Positions 32,704-42,266 of a DNA stretch of 64,000 nt are shown here, piece by piece. Below the pieces are notes generated by a model that did not search any database, had not been told where the DNA came from, and saw only the letters and a list, made by a program, of their open reading frames with translations. A program made the position numbers and the translations under genes. Position 1 is the first letter of the stretch. Each line of letters opens with the position of its first letter. Source of the stretch: Teichococcus oryzae (GTDB taxonomy: Bacteria; Pseudomonadota; Alphaproteobacteria; Acetobacterales; Acetobacteraceae); the NCBI RefSeq assembly GCF_008386565.1, contig NZ_VUKA01000005.1, positions 62,001-126,000 on the forward strand, given 5' to 3'.

Positions 32704-35316
32704 TCAGATCACGTTTTCCTCGGCCAGCGCGGCGATCTCGGCGGACGAGTAGCCCAGCAGCTCACCCAGCAGGCGCGCATTGTCCTCGCCATATCCGGGC
32801 GCGCCGCGATCGATGATGCCGCCGCTGTAGGGCGGCGTGCGGGACAGCTTCGCGGGGATTTCCGCCACGGGCCAGCGGCCGATCTTGGTGCCGGTCACTT
32901 CCGTCATCCAGGCCAGCGCCTCAAGCTGCGGGTCGTGGTCGCAGCGATCTTCCGCGTTCTGGCACACGCCGGCCGGCACGTCGGCAGCCTGCAGGATGTG
33001 CATGCAGGCATAGGCGTCCTGGCCCGCGGTCCATTCGCCGACGGCCGCGTCCAGCGCATCCTGGTGCAGCAGGCGGGCCTCCAGCGTCGCGAAGCGCGGG
33101 TCCTCCAGCCAGGCCGGCCGTCCGGCCACTTTTGCCAGCGCCCTCCAGGCCGCCTCGTCGAAGACCGAGATGGCGATCCAGCGATCCTCGCCCGCGCAGC
33201 GATAGGCGCCATGCGGCGCGGCAGGCTTGTAGGGGGAACGGTTGCCGATGCGCGACCACAGCCGCCCATTGGCCGACCAGTCCAGCACCGGCACGCCGCC
33301 GAGGAAGATGCCCGCCTCGCACTGGGAGGAATCGATCCATTGCCCCTTCCCCGTCCGGTCGCGGTGAAAGAGCGCGCCCATGATCGCCGTGGCGAAGCTG
33401 TAGGCGCCCATCCAGTCGAGATAGGAATAGCCCCAGCCGGCCGGCATGGCGGGCTCCGGCAGGCCCGACATTTCCGAGGTTCCGGCGAAGGCGGCCGCCA
33501 CGGGCCCGATCGTGCGGAAGCGGCCATAGGAGCCGACGCCGCCCATGCCGGATTGCTGCACATAGATGATGTCCGGCCGCAGGCCGCGCTGCACGTCATA
33601 GCCGAGGCCGAGGCGCTCCAGCACGCCGGGGGAGAAGCCCTCAGCGACCACATCCGATTGCGCGATCAGGCGGCGCGCGATCTCCAGCCCCTTCGGGTGG
33701 CGGATGTTCAGGGAAAGCCCGCTCTTGCCGGAATTCTTGTTGTTGAACTGGCCGCCCATGTCCGGATCGGTCACGCCTTGCAGCGGCGCGGTGGCAGCGC
33801 GCCGTGCTTCCCGCCCGCCCACCGGGGACATCGCGGCCAGGCGGGTGTCCGGATTGTCCTTCCACTCCACCTTGATCACATCCGCGCCGAGCGCCGCGGC
33901 GAAGCGCGTGCCGCCAGCGGAGGCCAGGAACCAGGAAAAGTCGAAGATTCGCACGCCCTGCAGGGGGAACGGCTTGTTCCAGCCGGAAAGCGCCGGCGCC
34001 GGGGCGCCGCGTGGCCGGGCGGGCGCGGTCATGGGCGGCCTCGGCGCCAGGCCGCCCATGACGGCTTCCGTGTCCTCGCCCAGCAGCGGCGCGCGGCGCC
34101 CCGCCTTCCACGCCGTTTCCGTGGAAAGCCAGCGGCTCACCGGGTAATGGAAGCTCCGCCCATGCTCCGGATGCTCGATCTCGGCGAAGGTGCCGCGCTT
34201 CTGCCAATGGACATCGCCGACATTCTCATGCGGCTTGCGCAGCGGAGCCCAAAGCAGGCCGGCTGCCTGCGCCTCGCGCCAGGGCATGGTGTCGTAGCGC
34301 CAGGACCGGATGAAGCGCTGGACGATCTCCAGCATATGCGCCTTGCCTTCGTCGCTGGCGCCGGAGCCGGGGACGTTGCGGGCCTTGGTGTCCGCGCCCG
34401 CCCCCGGCAATGCGAGGTCCGCCGCCATGCCGTAGTTGTCGAGGAAAGGCACCAGGTTCGTCTGGTCCCGCACGGAAACCCCCGTGGCGATGTACCAGCG
34501 CCCGTCCTTGGTGTGGCCGATGCTGGGCACATGGGTGGGCTTCTCGGCGGCGTGCCGGCAGGTCTGGCGGAAAAGCGGCGCCCGCCGCATCACCCACGAC
34601 ATCACGTCCAGCTCGGTGTTCTTCGAGACGGCTTCGTGGATCGCCACGCAAAGGTCCTGCCCCTCCCCCGTGTGGAGGCGGTGCAGCAGGGCCGCGAGGA
34701 TGCCGACAAGCATCTGGTCCCCGGCGATGTGGTAGGCGTGCCAGAGCTGCGGCGCGACCGGCGGCGTGTCGTAATGGCCCGACGGATCCGGATCATAGCC
34801 GCAATTCATCATGACCCCGCCCAGGGCGAGATGCACGAGGTCGGACGATTTGTAGTCCTTCCACGGGCCGGCATCGCCGAAGGCCGTCATGCGCGCGACG
34901 ATGAGGCCCGGATGCAGCGCCGCGATCTCCCGCGGCTCCGTGCCCAGCGCCTTCGCCACGGCGCCGCCGCTCGCATCCAGGAGAATATCCGCGGAAGCGA
35001 GGAGGCGCTTCAGATCGGCCCGGCCCTCCGGCGTGCCGGGATCGAGAATGACGGACCGCTTGCCGCGGTTGTAGTTCCAGAAATGCAGGGAACGCTCGGC
35101 GCCCGGCTCATCGCCCAGGAAGGGGCCGATGGCGCGGGTCGGCGCGCCGCCCGGCGGCTCCAGCTTGATGACCTCCGCGCCAAGCCCCGCCAGGGTCATT
35201 CCGACATACTCGCCGCTCTCGTCGGCCAGCTCGACCACGCGCAGGCCGTCGAGCATGCCGGGGAAGCCGGGCGCATCTTGCCGCGGGCGGGGGCCGGTCG
35301 CGTTGGGTACCGTCAT
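32704..35316 (-). CDS. Tandem-fused CaiB/BaiF (family III) CoA-transferase
   Basis: 870 residues, about twice the family length. Two complete class III CoA-transferase domains: residues 22-420 and 450-865. Each has the entry strand (LRVVELADESGEYVGMTLAGLGAEVIKLE; VRIFDFSWFLASAGGTRFAAALGADVIKVE) and the catalytic Asp (Asp200 in HIAGDQMLVG; Asp634 in SYLDWMGAYS). Because family members work as interlocked dimers, the fusion may act as an intramolecular one. It should move CoA from a donor thioester to a carboxylic acid. Its ATG overlaps the TGA of lacI by 4 bases (translational coupling). Confidence 0.9.
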   Translation of the reverse strand: MTVPNATGPRPRQDAPGFPGMLDGLRVVELADESGEYVGMTLAGLGAEVIKLEPPGGAPTRAIGPFLGDEPGAERSLHFWNYNRGKRSVILDPGTPEGRADLKRLLASADILLDASGGAVAKALGTEPREIAALHPGLIVARMTAFGDAGPWKDYKSSDLVHLALGGVMMNCGYDPDPSGHYDTPPVAPQLWHAYHIAGDQMLVGILAALLHRLHTGEGQDLCVAIHEAVSKNTELDVMSWVMRRAPLFRQTCRHAAEKPTHVPSIGHTKDGRWYIATGVSVRDQTNLVPFLDNYGMAADLALPGAGADTKARNVPGSGASDEGKAHMLEIVQRFIRSWRYDTMPWREAQAAGLLWAPLRKPHENVGDVHWQKRGTFAEIEHPEHGRSFHYPVSRWLSTETAWKAGRRAPLLGEDTEAVMGGLAPRPPMTAPARPRGAPAPALSGWNKPFPLQGVRIFDFSWFLASAGGTRFAAALGADVIKVEWKDNPDTRLAAMSPVGGREARRAATAPLQGVTDPDMGGQFNNKNSGKSGLSLNIRHPKGLEIARRLIAQSDVVAEGFSPGVLERLGLGYDVQRGLRPDIIYVQQSGMGGVGSYGRFRTIGPVAAAFAGTSEMSGLPEPAMPAGWGYSYLDWMGAYSFATAIMGALFHRDRTGKGQWIDSSQCEAGIFLGGVPVLDWSANGRLWSRIGNRSPYKPAAPHGAYRCAGEDRWIAISVFDEAAWRALAKVAGRPAWLEDPRFATLEARLLHQDALDAAVGEWTAGQDAYACMHILQAADVPAGVCQNAEDRCDHDPQLEALAWMTEVTGTKIGRWPVAEIPAKLSRTPPYSGGIIDRGAPGYGEDNARLLGELLGYSSAEIAALAEENVI

Positions 35317-36398
35317 GAATCAGGGTCCTTGTGACGCATGGGGGGCGGGGCGGTCGTGCCGCGCACCACGAGTTCCATGGAAAGTTCGGGCGGGAGGTCG
35401 AAATCCCGCCCATTGCTCCTCGCCAGCAGGTAATCGGCCGCCATGGCTCCGATGGCCCGCTTCGGCGTGCGCACCGTGGTGAGCGGCGGGCGCATATGCG
35501 CGGCCATCTCCAGGTCGCCCACGCCGATGATGGAAAGGTCTCCGGGCACGCACAGGCCCTGCGCGGCGGCTTCCACGACCAGCCCCATCGCCACCACGTC
35601 GTTGTTGGCGAGGAGCGCGGTCGGCATCGGGCCACGTTGTTGCATCTCGCGCAGCGCGGCGCGGGCATCCTCGATCCGGTAGCGGGTGTAGACGATCCGC
35701 TCGGGCGGGAGCCGGAGCTTGTGGCGCCGCATGGCCCCCCGCACGCCGGCGATGCGGGCCTGCACGCGGTCATTGTGCCGGGTCAGCCCGGCGACCATCC
35801 CGATCTCCCGGTGCCCCAGCCCGACGAGGTGGTCCACCACTATGCGGGCCAGCGCGCCATTGTCATAGCCGATGGCCGGATGCTCGCTGCGCCTGGGCGA
35901 TGCCCAGGTCTGGACAAAGGGCACGCCGGAGGCTTCCAGCAACTCCAGCAGATGCGGCGGATGCATGCTGCCGACCAGCATCAGGCCGTCCACGCCGCGC
36001 TCGATCATGGTGCGGACGGTGCGGTATTCCAGCTCCTCGTCATAGTCATAGGTCGCCAGGAGCATGGTGTGGTGTTCGGCGTCGAGCCTCTGCTGGAACG
36101 CCTCGATCGCGTCCGAGAAGATCGTGTTCGTCAGCGTCGGCACCACGGCGCCCATGGCGCGGGACCGCCGGGAAGCCAGGGCCCGGGCGGCGCCATGCGC
36201 CACATAGCCCATCTCCCGCGCCGCGGCTTCCACCCTGTCCCGCAGGTCATCGCTCACCAGCGCCGTGCGGTTGAGGACGCGCGACACGGTGGCCGCCGAT
36301 ACCCCGGCGGCCCGCGCGACCTCCTCGATCCTCACCTTCGGCCGGGGCGCGACGGCGCCGTCGGCCGCGACGGCCCCGCTCTTTGATCGAACTGCCAT
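35313..36398 (-). CDS. LacI-family transcriptional regulator
   Basis: 361 residues. Helix-turn-helix RIEEVARAAGVSAATVSRVLNRT (about 23-45) with hinge helix ARALASRRSR, then a periplasmic-binding-protein-like effector domain (GAVVPTLTNTIFSDAIEAF, GLRHxxRVQ-like recognition, TALLANNDVVAMGLV). Class resembles GntR/IdnR-type LacI repressors for sugar acids. It sits inside the operon it probably represses, 12 bases after an ATPase gene and overlapping the CoA-transferase. Two GAAAGCGCTTTC palindromes elsewhere in the window are its likely targets. Confidence 0.92.
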   Translation of the reverse strand: MAVRSKSGAVAADGAVAPRPKVRIEEVARAAGVSAATVSRVLNRTALVSDDLRDRVEAAAREMGYVAHGAARALASRRSRAMGAVVPTLTNTIFSDAIEAFQQRLDAEHHTMLLATYDYDEELEYRTVRTMIERGVDGLMLVGSMHPPHLLELLEASGVPFVQTWASPRRSEHPAIGYDNGALARIVVDHLVGLGHREIGMVAGLTRHNDRVQARIAGVRGAMRRHKLRLPPERIVYTRYRIEDARAALREMQQRGPMPTALLANNDVVAMGLVVEAAAQGLCVPGDLSIIGVGDLEMAAHMRPPLTTVRTPKRAIGAMAADYLLARSNGRDFDLPPELSMELVVRGTTAPPPMRHKDPDS

Positions 36399-36410
36399 TA
36401 CTTCCCCTTC

Positions 36411-37400
36411 TCAGGCCGGACTGGCCTGGGAGCGAAGATGGCATGCCGTAGCGTGTCCGGAAGGGTCGGCCAGCAGGGGTGGCTCCACCTCCCGGCAAAG
36501 GGGCACCGCGATCGGGCAGCGGGTATGGAAGCGGCAGCCCGGGGGCGGATTGACGGGGCTGGGCACGTCGCCCTTAAGCGTCACCCGCTTGCGGCGCTGG
36601 CGGGGGTGGGAAACCGGAACCGCCGACAGCAGCGCCTCGGTGTAGGGGTGGCGCGGTTCCTCGAAAAGCGCGGCCCGCGGCGCGATCTCGACGATCTTGC
36701 CGAGATACATCACCGCCACGCGGTGGCTGATATGCTCCACCACGCCGAGATCATGCGCCACGAAAAGATAGCTGAGGCCGAACTCGTCCTGCAGGTCCAT
36801 CATCAGGTTGATGACCTGGGCCTGCACCGACACGTCCAGCGCGGACACCGGCTCATCCCCGATGATGATGCTGGGCCCGAGCGCCAGGGCCCGCGCGATC
36901 CCCAGGCGTTGCCTTTGGCCGCCGGAGAATTCATGCGGGTAGTTGGACCGCTGATCGGGGCGCAGGCCCACCCGGGCGAACAGCGCCGCAACCCGCTCCC
37001 GCTGCTCGCCGGCGCTCCCGATCCCGAAATTGATCAGGGGCTCCTGCACGATGTCGCCCGCCGTCATGCGGGGGTTCAGGGAGGAATAAGGGTCCTGGAA
37101 GATCACCTGCATCCGCCGGCGCCTGGCGATCATGCCGGCGCGGTTCAGCGCGGTGATGTCCTCCCCTTCCAGCGTGACCCGGCCGGCCGTCGGCTCCACC
37201 AGCCGCAGGACCGCCTTGCCCACCGTGGACTTCCCGCATCCGCTTTCGCCGACCAGGCCCAGCGTCTCGCCCGGCGCGATGCTGAAGCTGACGCCGTCCA
37301 CGGCCCGCACCTGGGCCCGCGCGCGGCCGAAAAGGCCAGGCCGGATGCCGTAATGCTTGACCAGCCCCTCGACGGCCAGAACGGGTTGCGACGCGCTCAT
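36411..37400 (-). CDS. Peptide/opine ABC transporter ATP-binding protein, OppF/DppF-like
   Basis: 329 residues. Walker [11 protein letters not shown]-loop [13 protein letters not shown], signature [15 protein letters not shown], Walker [14 protein letters not shown]-loop VAHDLG. The C-terminal CxFHTRCP-like cysteine motif ([17 protein letters not shown]) is the usual oligopeptide-ATPase extension. It overlaps the preceding ATPase gene by 4 bases. Partner of the 37397-38389 protein in the importer. Confidence 0.92.
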   Translation of the reverse strand: MSASQPVLAVEGLVKHYGIRPGLFGRARAQVRAVDGVSFSIAPGETLGLVGESGCGKSTVGKAVLRLVEPTAGRVTLEGEDITALNRAGMIARRRRMQVIFQDPYSSLNPRMTAGDIVQEPLINFGIGSAGEQRERVAALFARVGLRPDQRSNYPHEFSGGQRQRLGIARALALGPSIIIGDEPVSALDVSVQAQVINLMMDLQDEFGLSYLFVAHDLGVVEHISHRVAVMYLGKIVEIAPRAALFEEPRHPYTEALLSAVPVSHPRQRRKRVTLKGDVPSPVNPPPGCRFHTRCPIAVPLCREVEPPLLADPSGHATACHLRSQASPA

Positions 37401-38389
37401 GCCTGGCTCCCCCCGGCCGCCCAGCAGGCCGCCATATGCGTTCCGCCCAGCCCGGTGAGCGGCGGCATTTCCTGGCGGCAGCGATCCGTCGCCAACCCGC
37501 AGCGCGGCGCGAAGGAGCAGCCCGGCGGCCGGGCGTTCAGCGCCGGCACCACGCCAGCGATCTCGTTGAGCCGCGAGCGGTGCTCGCCGCTTCCGAGATG
37601 CGGCATCGCCTGCATCAGCCCCTGCGTGTAGGGATGCGCCGGCGCGTCGAAGATCTCCTCGACGCTTCCTTCCTCCACCTTGTGCCCGGCATACATGACG
37701 AGGACCCGGTCGGCCATTTCGGCGACGACCCCGAGGTCATGGGTGATGAGGATGACGGCCGCGCCGGTCTCGGCCTGAAGATCCCGCACCAGGTCCAGGA
37801 TCTGCGCCTGGATGGTGACGTCGAGCGCCGTGGTCGGCTCGTCCGCCAGCAGCACGCGCGGCCGGCAGGCCAGCGCCATGGCGATCATCACGCGCTGCCG
37901 CATGCCGCCGGAAAGCTGGTGCGGATATTCGTGCAGCCGGCGCTCCGGCTCGGGGATGCGCACCTGGCGCAGCATCTCCAAGGCGCGGCCCATGCAGGCG
38001 GTCCAGTCCAGCCCTTCATGCACCATCACCGTCTCGGCGATCTGGCGGCCGATGGTGAGCACCGGGTTCAGGCTTGTCATCGGCTCCTGGAAGATCATGG
38101 AGATGGCGCGGCCACGGATCTGGCGCATCTCGGCATCCGTGGCCTGGGCCAGGTCGCGCCCCTCCAGCAGCACCCGCCCGCCCCCGATCCGGCCATAGGG
38201 CCGGGGCAGGAGGCGCAGGATGGAAAGCGCCGTGAGGCTTTTCCCGCAGCCTGATTCGCCCACGATGCAGAGCGTCTCGCCCCGCTTCAGGGTGAGCGAA
38301 AGATCATTCACCGCGACCACGGGCGCGCCCTGGCCCGTGGCGAATTCGGTGCGCAGCCCTTCCAGGGCCAGGATCGGCTGTTCGGTCAT
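37397..38389 (-). CDS. Peptide/opine ABC transporter ATP-binding protein, OppD/DppD-like
   Basis: 330 residues from ATG 38389. Walker [11 protein letters not shown]-loop [12 protein letters not shown], signature [15 protein letters not shown], Walker [13 protein letters not shown]-loop ITHDLG, and a C-terminal cysteine motif [17 protein letters not shown]. It shares one base with the stop of the upstream permease gene (TGATG) and 4 bases with the next ATPase gene, so the set is translationally coupled. Confidence 0.92.
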   Translation of the reverse strand: MTEQPILALEGLRTEFATGQGAPVVAVNDLSLTLKRGETLCIVGESGCGKSLTALSILRLLPRPYGRIGGGRVLLEGRDLAQATDAEMRQIRGRAISMIFQEPMTSLNPVLTIGRQIAETVMVHEGLDWTACMGRALEMLRQVRIPEPERRLHEYPHQLSGGMRQRVMIAMALACRPRVLLADEPTTALDVTIQAQILDLVRDLQAETGAAVILITHDLGVVAEMADRVLVMYAGHKVEEGSVEEIFDAPAHPYTQGLMQAMPHLGSGEHRSRLNEIAGVVPALNARPPGCSFAPRCGLATDRCRQEMPPLTGLGGTHMAACWAAGGSQA

Positions 38390-39264
38390 CACAGCCGCCT
38401 CGCCAGCCGCGGGTCGAGCATGTCGCGCAGCCCGTCGCCGAGGACGTTGATGGAGAGCACCATCAGCGCCAGGAAGATGCTGGGGAACAGGATGTTCCAG
38501 AAGGCGATCTGCACGTAAAGGCGGCCTTCTGCGATGATGTTCCCCCAGCTCGGCACCTCGGGCGGCGTGCCGACGCCGAGGAAGCTGAGATAGGATTCCA
38601 CCAGCACCGCCGAGGCCGCGATATAGGTGGCCTGGACGATCAGCGGGGCCACGGTGTTGGGCAGGATGTGGCGCCACATCAGGCGCGGGAACCGCGTGCC
38701 GATCGCCGTCGCGGCCTCGATATAGACCTGCTCGCGGACCGTCAGCACCACCGCCCGGACCAGCCTCACCACGCGCGGCACCTCGGGAATGGTGATCGCC
38801 ACGATCACCACCCAGATGCTCGCCCGCGTCAGCGACATCAGCGCGATGGCGAGCAGGATGCCCGGAATGGCCATCAGCCCGTCCATGACGCGCATCAGGA
38901 TGGCGTCCGCCATCCGGAAATACCCGGCCACGACGCCGATGAGCAGGCCGATCGCCGTGCTGGCGATGGCAACCGACACGCCGATGAAGAGCGAAACGCG
39001 GCCGCCATGCAGGGTGCGGCTGAAGATGTCCCGCCCATAGGCATCCGTGCCGAAGGTGTAGTCGGCGCCCGGCGGCACCAGCCGGTCCACCACGTTCATC
39101 TCGAAGGGATCGTGCGGGGCGATCCAGGGCGCCGCCAGGGCCGACACCACCAGCGCGAGAAGCAGGATGGCGCCGATGGAGGGCAAGGGGTACCGGCGGA
39201 AGCGCCGCAGGAGGCCGGGCCGCGACCGCGGCGCCGCCACGGCGGGGAGGGTCGTCGCGCTCAT
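38389..39264 (-). CDS. ABC transporter permease, DppC/OppC-like
   Basis: 291 residues, ATG 39264. N-terminal cytoplasmic tail then a first membrane segment (PSIGAILLLALVVSALAAPWIAP), the OppC-specific periplasmic FGTDAYGRDIFSR motif, five further segments and the coupling loop IEAATAIGTRFPRLMWRHILPN. TGATG junctions on both sides show tight coupling to the flanking genes. Confidence 0.92.
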   Translation of the reverse strand: MSATTLPAVAAPRSRPGLLRRFRRYPLPSIGAILLLALVVSALAAPWIAPHDPFEMNVVDRLVPPGADYTFGTDAYGRDIFSRTLHGGRVSLFIGVSVAIASTAIGLLIGVVAGYFRMADAILMRVMDGLMAIPGILLAIALMSLTRASIWVVIVAITIPEVPRVVRLVRAVVLTVREQVYIEAATAIGTRFPRLMWRHILPNTVAPLIVQATYIAASAVLVESYLSFLGVGTPPEVPSWGNIIAEGRLYVQIAFWNILFPSIFLALMVLSINVLGDGLRDMLDPRLARRL

Positions 39265-40205
39265 CAGTAGCGAATCCTCGGATCCAGGAGCGAATAGGTG
39301 AGATCGATGGCGAGATTCACGAAAACATAGATGCCGGCGATGACGAGGATGACGCCCTGGATCACCGGATAATCCCGCTGCAGCACGGCATCGATGGTCA
39401 GGCGCCCGATGCCGGGAATGGCGAAGACGCTTTCCGTGACCACCACGCCGCCGATCAGCAGGGCGATGCCGGTGCCGATGGTGGTGACGATCGGCACGGA
39501 GGCGTTCTTCAGCGCATGCAGGATCAGGACGCGCGGCTCGGCCAGGCCCTTGGCCCGGGCGGTGCGGATGAAGTCCTCGTTCAGCGTTTCCAGCATCGTC
39601 GCGCGGGTGATGCGGGCCAGCAGCGCCGTGTAGACCAGCCCCAGCGCGACCGTGGGCAGCACAAGATGCGCGGCGAAGCCGAGCGGGTCGTCCCACAGGC
39701 TGACGAAGCCCTGCACCGGCAGGATGTCCAGGCCGAGCGACAGCCCCATCACCAGCCCGTAGCCGATCAGGAAGACCGGCACGGAGAAGGCGAGCACCGA
39801 CAGCGCCATGAAGGCCTGGTCCACCCAGGAGCCCGCCCGCCAGGCCGCCACCACGCCGGCGGGGATGGCCAGCAGGATGGCGAAGGCCATGGTGGTGAGG
39901 GAAAGCGCCAGGGTCGGCTCCACCCTTTCCGCGATGAGCCCCAGAACGGGCCGGTCCAGGTAGATCGAGTTCCCGAAATCCCCGCTCAGGAGCTGCCCCA
40001 GCCACAGGATGAATTGTTCAAGAAGCGGACGGTCCAGCCCGAGCTCCCTGCGGATCTGGGCGATGTCGTCCGCCGTGGCGTGATCCCCGGCGATGATCGC
40101 CGCCGGGTCACCCGGGCTCAGCCGGAGCAGAAGGAAGACGATCACCGCCACCACGCCCAGAACGGGAAGCGTGGCGAGGATGCGCCGGGCGATATAGGAC
40201 CCCAT
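39264..40205 (-). CDS. ABC transporter permease, DppB/OppB-like
   Basis: 313 residues. N-terminal membrane segment (ILATLPVLGVVAVIVFLLLRLSPGDPA) followed by IRRELGLDRPLLEQF, the DppB-type periplasmic region, and the coupling loop IRTARAKGLAEPRVLILHALKN. Three bases after the binding-protein gene and one-base overlap with the next permease. Confidence 0.92.
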   Translation of the reverse strand: MGSYIARRILATLPVLGVVAVIVFLLLRLSPGDPAAIIAGDHATADDIAQIRRELGLDRPLLEQFILWLGQLLSGDFGNSIYLDRPVLGLIAERVEPTLALSLTTMAFAILLAIPAGVVAAWRAGSWVDQAFMALSVLAFSVPVFLIGYGLVMGLSLGLDILPVQGFVSLWDDPLGFAAHLVLPTVALGLVYTALLARITRATMLETLNEDFIRTARAKGLAEPRVLILHALKNASVPIVTTIGTGIALLIGGVVVTESVFAIPGIGRLTIDAVLQRDYPVIQGVILVIAGIYVFVNLAIDLTYSLLDPRIRY

Positions 40206-40208
40206 GGC

Positions 40209-41792
40209 TCAGCGCTTCTCGATGTTCCAGTAGACGGGCATCCCGGCGGCCAGAATGCCATGGATGTTCGAGCGCACGGCGACGGGCTGGGTGTACTGGC
40301 CGAAGGGGATGTAGGGCAGCGTTTCCCAGGCGCGGCGATGGATGCGCTCCAGGATCGGGCGGCGCTTCTCGGCGTCGCTTTCCTTGGCCCACTCGGCCAC
40401 CATCGCGTCCAGCTCCATGTCGCAGGCCCAGCCCGGATTGGCGCGGTCGCAACGGGAATTGAACCAGCTGTTGGACACCGGCATCGCGGTATCGGGGCCG
40501 CCATGCGTCGTGATGAAGATGTGATAGCCGCCCTGGTCCGGCGGGTTCCGGCTGGCGCGCCGCGACAGCAGCGTGCTCCAGTCCATCGCCTGCACGTCCA
40601 CATTCACGCCGGCGCGCCGCAGGCTCTGGACCAGCACCATGGTGGCGGCGTTGTACTGGGCGCGGTCGGTCGGCTGCAGCACCACGATGGGCTCGCCCTT
40701 GTAGCCCGCTTCCCGGAACAGCTCCTTCGCCCGCTCCACATTGGGCTGGCGGAAGGGCTCGCTGCCGACGGTGGTCTCGTTGCCCGATCCGCACTGGAAG
40801 AAGGCGCCACAGAAGGCCTGGTAGAGCTGGGGATTGCCCACGACCACCCGCATGTAGTCCTCCTGGCGCACCAGGTGTGCAAGCGCCTGCCGGGCGCGGG
40901 GGTCGTTGAAGGGCGGAAAGAGCGAGTTCGGGCGGATGGCGCCCTGCGTGCCGAGCGGATCGATCTTGACGATGCGGACGTTGCGGTTGCGCTCCAGGCT
41001 GGCGATGAAGTCGAGCGGAGGCGCCTCGAAGTAGTCGATCTCGCCGGCGTTGAGGGCCGCGAGGGAGGTGTTGTGGTCAGGGATGTAGCGCCACTCCACC
41101 CTCTCGACGAGCGCGCGCTTGCCGCCGGACATGTAGTCGGCAGGCTCATCGCGCGGCACGTAATCCGGGTTGCGCCGGTAGACCACGACATTGCCCGGGC
41201 GCCATTCCTCGCGCACGAAGATGAACGGCCCCGAGCCGATGGTTTCGGTGACCTGCGTCGTCGGCGGCGTCTGGGCGATCCGTTCCGGCATGATGAAGGC
41301 GGGATTCGAGGCCTTGGCGAGGGTCTCGATCACCAGGCCCCATTGCTCCTTCAGCCGGATCTCGAAGGTCCGGTCATCCACCACGTCGATCGATGCCGTG
41401 ACCGAGGCCATCCTCTGCCCCATGGCATCGCGCATCGACCAGCGGCGCAGCGAGGCCACCGCATCCTGGGCGCGCACCGGGTTGCCATCGTGGAAGCGCA
41501 GCCCTTCGCGCAGGCGGATGCGGTAGACGAGGCCATCCTCCAGGACCTCGTGCCCTTCCGCCATTTGCGGCCTCGGCTCGAAGCGGGAGTTCATCGCGTA
41601 AAGCGTGTCGTAGATGAGATAGGCATGGCGCCCGGTGATGAAGGCGGTTGTCCACACCGGGTCCAGGATCTGAAGATTGGCATGAACGACGACGCGCAAG
41701 GTGCTGGCCCGGTCCTGCGCGAGCGCCGTGCCGGGCCCGAGAAGGCTGACGGCCACAAGGCCGGCCTTGATGGCCCTGGTGATGAATTTCAT
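40209..41792 (-). CDS. ABC transporter substrate-binding protein, family 5
   Basis: 527 residues, Sec-type signal (KFITRAIKAGLVAVSLLGPGTALAQ). SBP_bac_5 domain with LQILDPVWTTAFITGRHAYLIYDTLYA and LREGLRFHDGNPV, the same clade as the orphan proteins at 5688 and 13345. Here the cognate permeases and ATPases follow directly. Peptides, opines or glycosides are typical ligands; none can be assigned. About 50 bases after the DUF35 gene. Confidence 0.92.
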   Translation of the reverse strand: MKFITRAIKAGLVAVSLLGPGTALAQDRASTLRVVVHANLQILDPVWTTAFITGRHAYLIYDTLYAMNSRFEPRPQMAEGHEVLEDGLVYRIRLREGLRFHDGNPVRAQDAVASLRRWSMRDAMGQRMASVTASIDVVDDRTFEIRLKEQWGLVIETLAKASNPAFIMPERIAQTPPTTQVTETIGSGPFIFVREEWRPGNVVVYRRNPDYVPRDEPADYMSGGKRALVERVEWRYIPDHNTSLAALNAGEIDYFEAPPLDFIASLERNRNVRIVKIDPLGTQGAIRPNSLFPPFNDPRARQALAHLVRQEDYMRVVVGNPQLYQAFCGAFFQCGSGNETTVGSEPFRQPNVERAKELFREAGYKGEPIVVLQPTDRAQYNAATMVLVQSLRRAGVNVDVQAMDWSTLLSRRASRNPPDQGGYHIFITTHGGPDTAMPVSNSWFNSRCDRANPGWACDMELDAMVAEWAKESDAEKRRPILERIHRRAWETLPYIPFGQYTQPVAVRSNIHGILAAGMPVYWNIEKR

Positions 41793-41842
41793 GGATTGAC
41801 CTCCCTTCGGTGGCTCGCGCGCTTGCGCGCGTCTTCAGCCGT

Positions 41843-42256
41843 TCAGTCCGAGACGCGGAACTTCGGCAGGGTGAATTCCTCGTCGATGCTCTCGAAGATG
41901 GCTTCGACCCTGGCGCCGATGCGGATCTGCTCCGGCTCCACGCCGGCCAGGTTGCTCATCAGCAGCGGTCCTTCATCCAGTCCGACAAGGCAGACGAGAT
42001 AAGGCAGATCGTCCCGGAAGCCGTCCCAGTAGGCGCGATGGAAGCGCACCCAGGACAGCAACGTTCCCTTGCCGGAAACCGGCGCCCAGGACTGGTTCTC
42101 GGACAGGCATTTCGGGCAAACGGGCGAGCCGGGGAAATGCTTGTCGCCGCAATCCTGGCACATCTGGACCGACAGCTTTCCGGCCCGGGCATTGTCCCAG
42201 AAGCCGCGGCTGACCGGGTCGATCCTCGGGCGCGGCTTGGCGGTGGTGCCCTGCAT
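41843..42256 (-). CDS. Zn-ribbon/OB-fold DUF35 protein (thiolase/aldolase partner)
   Basis: 137 residues from ATG 42256 (GAGGAG six bases upstream; ATG 42262 directly follows it). N-terminal rubredoxin-like zinc ribbon CQDCGDKHFPGSPVCPKC (C-x2-C, C-x2-C), then an OB fold (GKGTLLSWVRFHR...YLVCLVGLDEGPLLMSNLAG). In known systems such proteins bind thiolase-like enzymes and complete retro-aldolases for acyl-CoA side chains. Ten bases after the thiolase-like gene. Confidence 0.9.
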   Translation of the reverse strand: MQGTTAKPRPRIDPVSRGFWDNARAGKLSVQMCQDCGDKHFPGSPVCPKCLSENQSWAPVSGKGTLLSWVRFHRAYWDGFRDDLPYLVCLVGLDEGPLLMSNLAGVEPEQIRIGARVEAIFESIDEEFTLPKFRVSD

Positions 42257-42266
42257 CGTCATCTCC

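Noticed and set aside
31924..35334. Plus-strand open frame of over 1100 codons
   Set aside because: It is antisense to the CoA-transferase and phosphoesterase genes, is extremely His/Arg/Gly-rich and has no domain: a GC-bias shadow.
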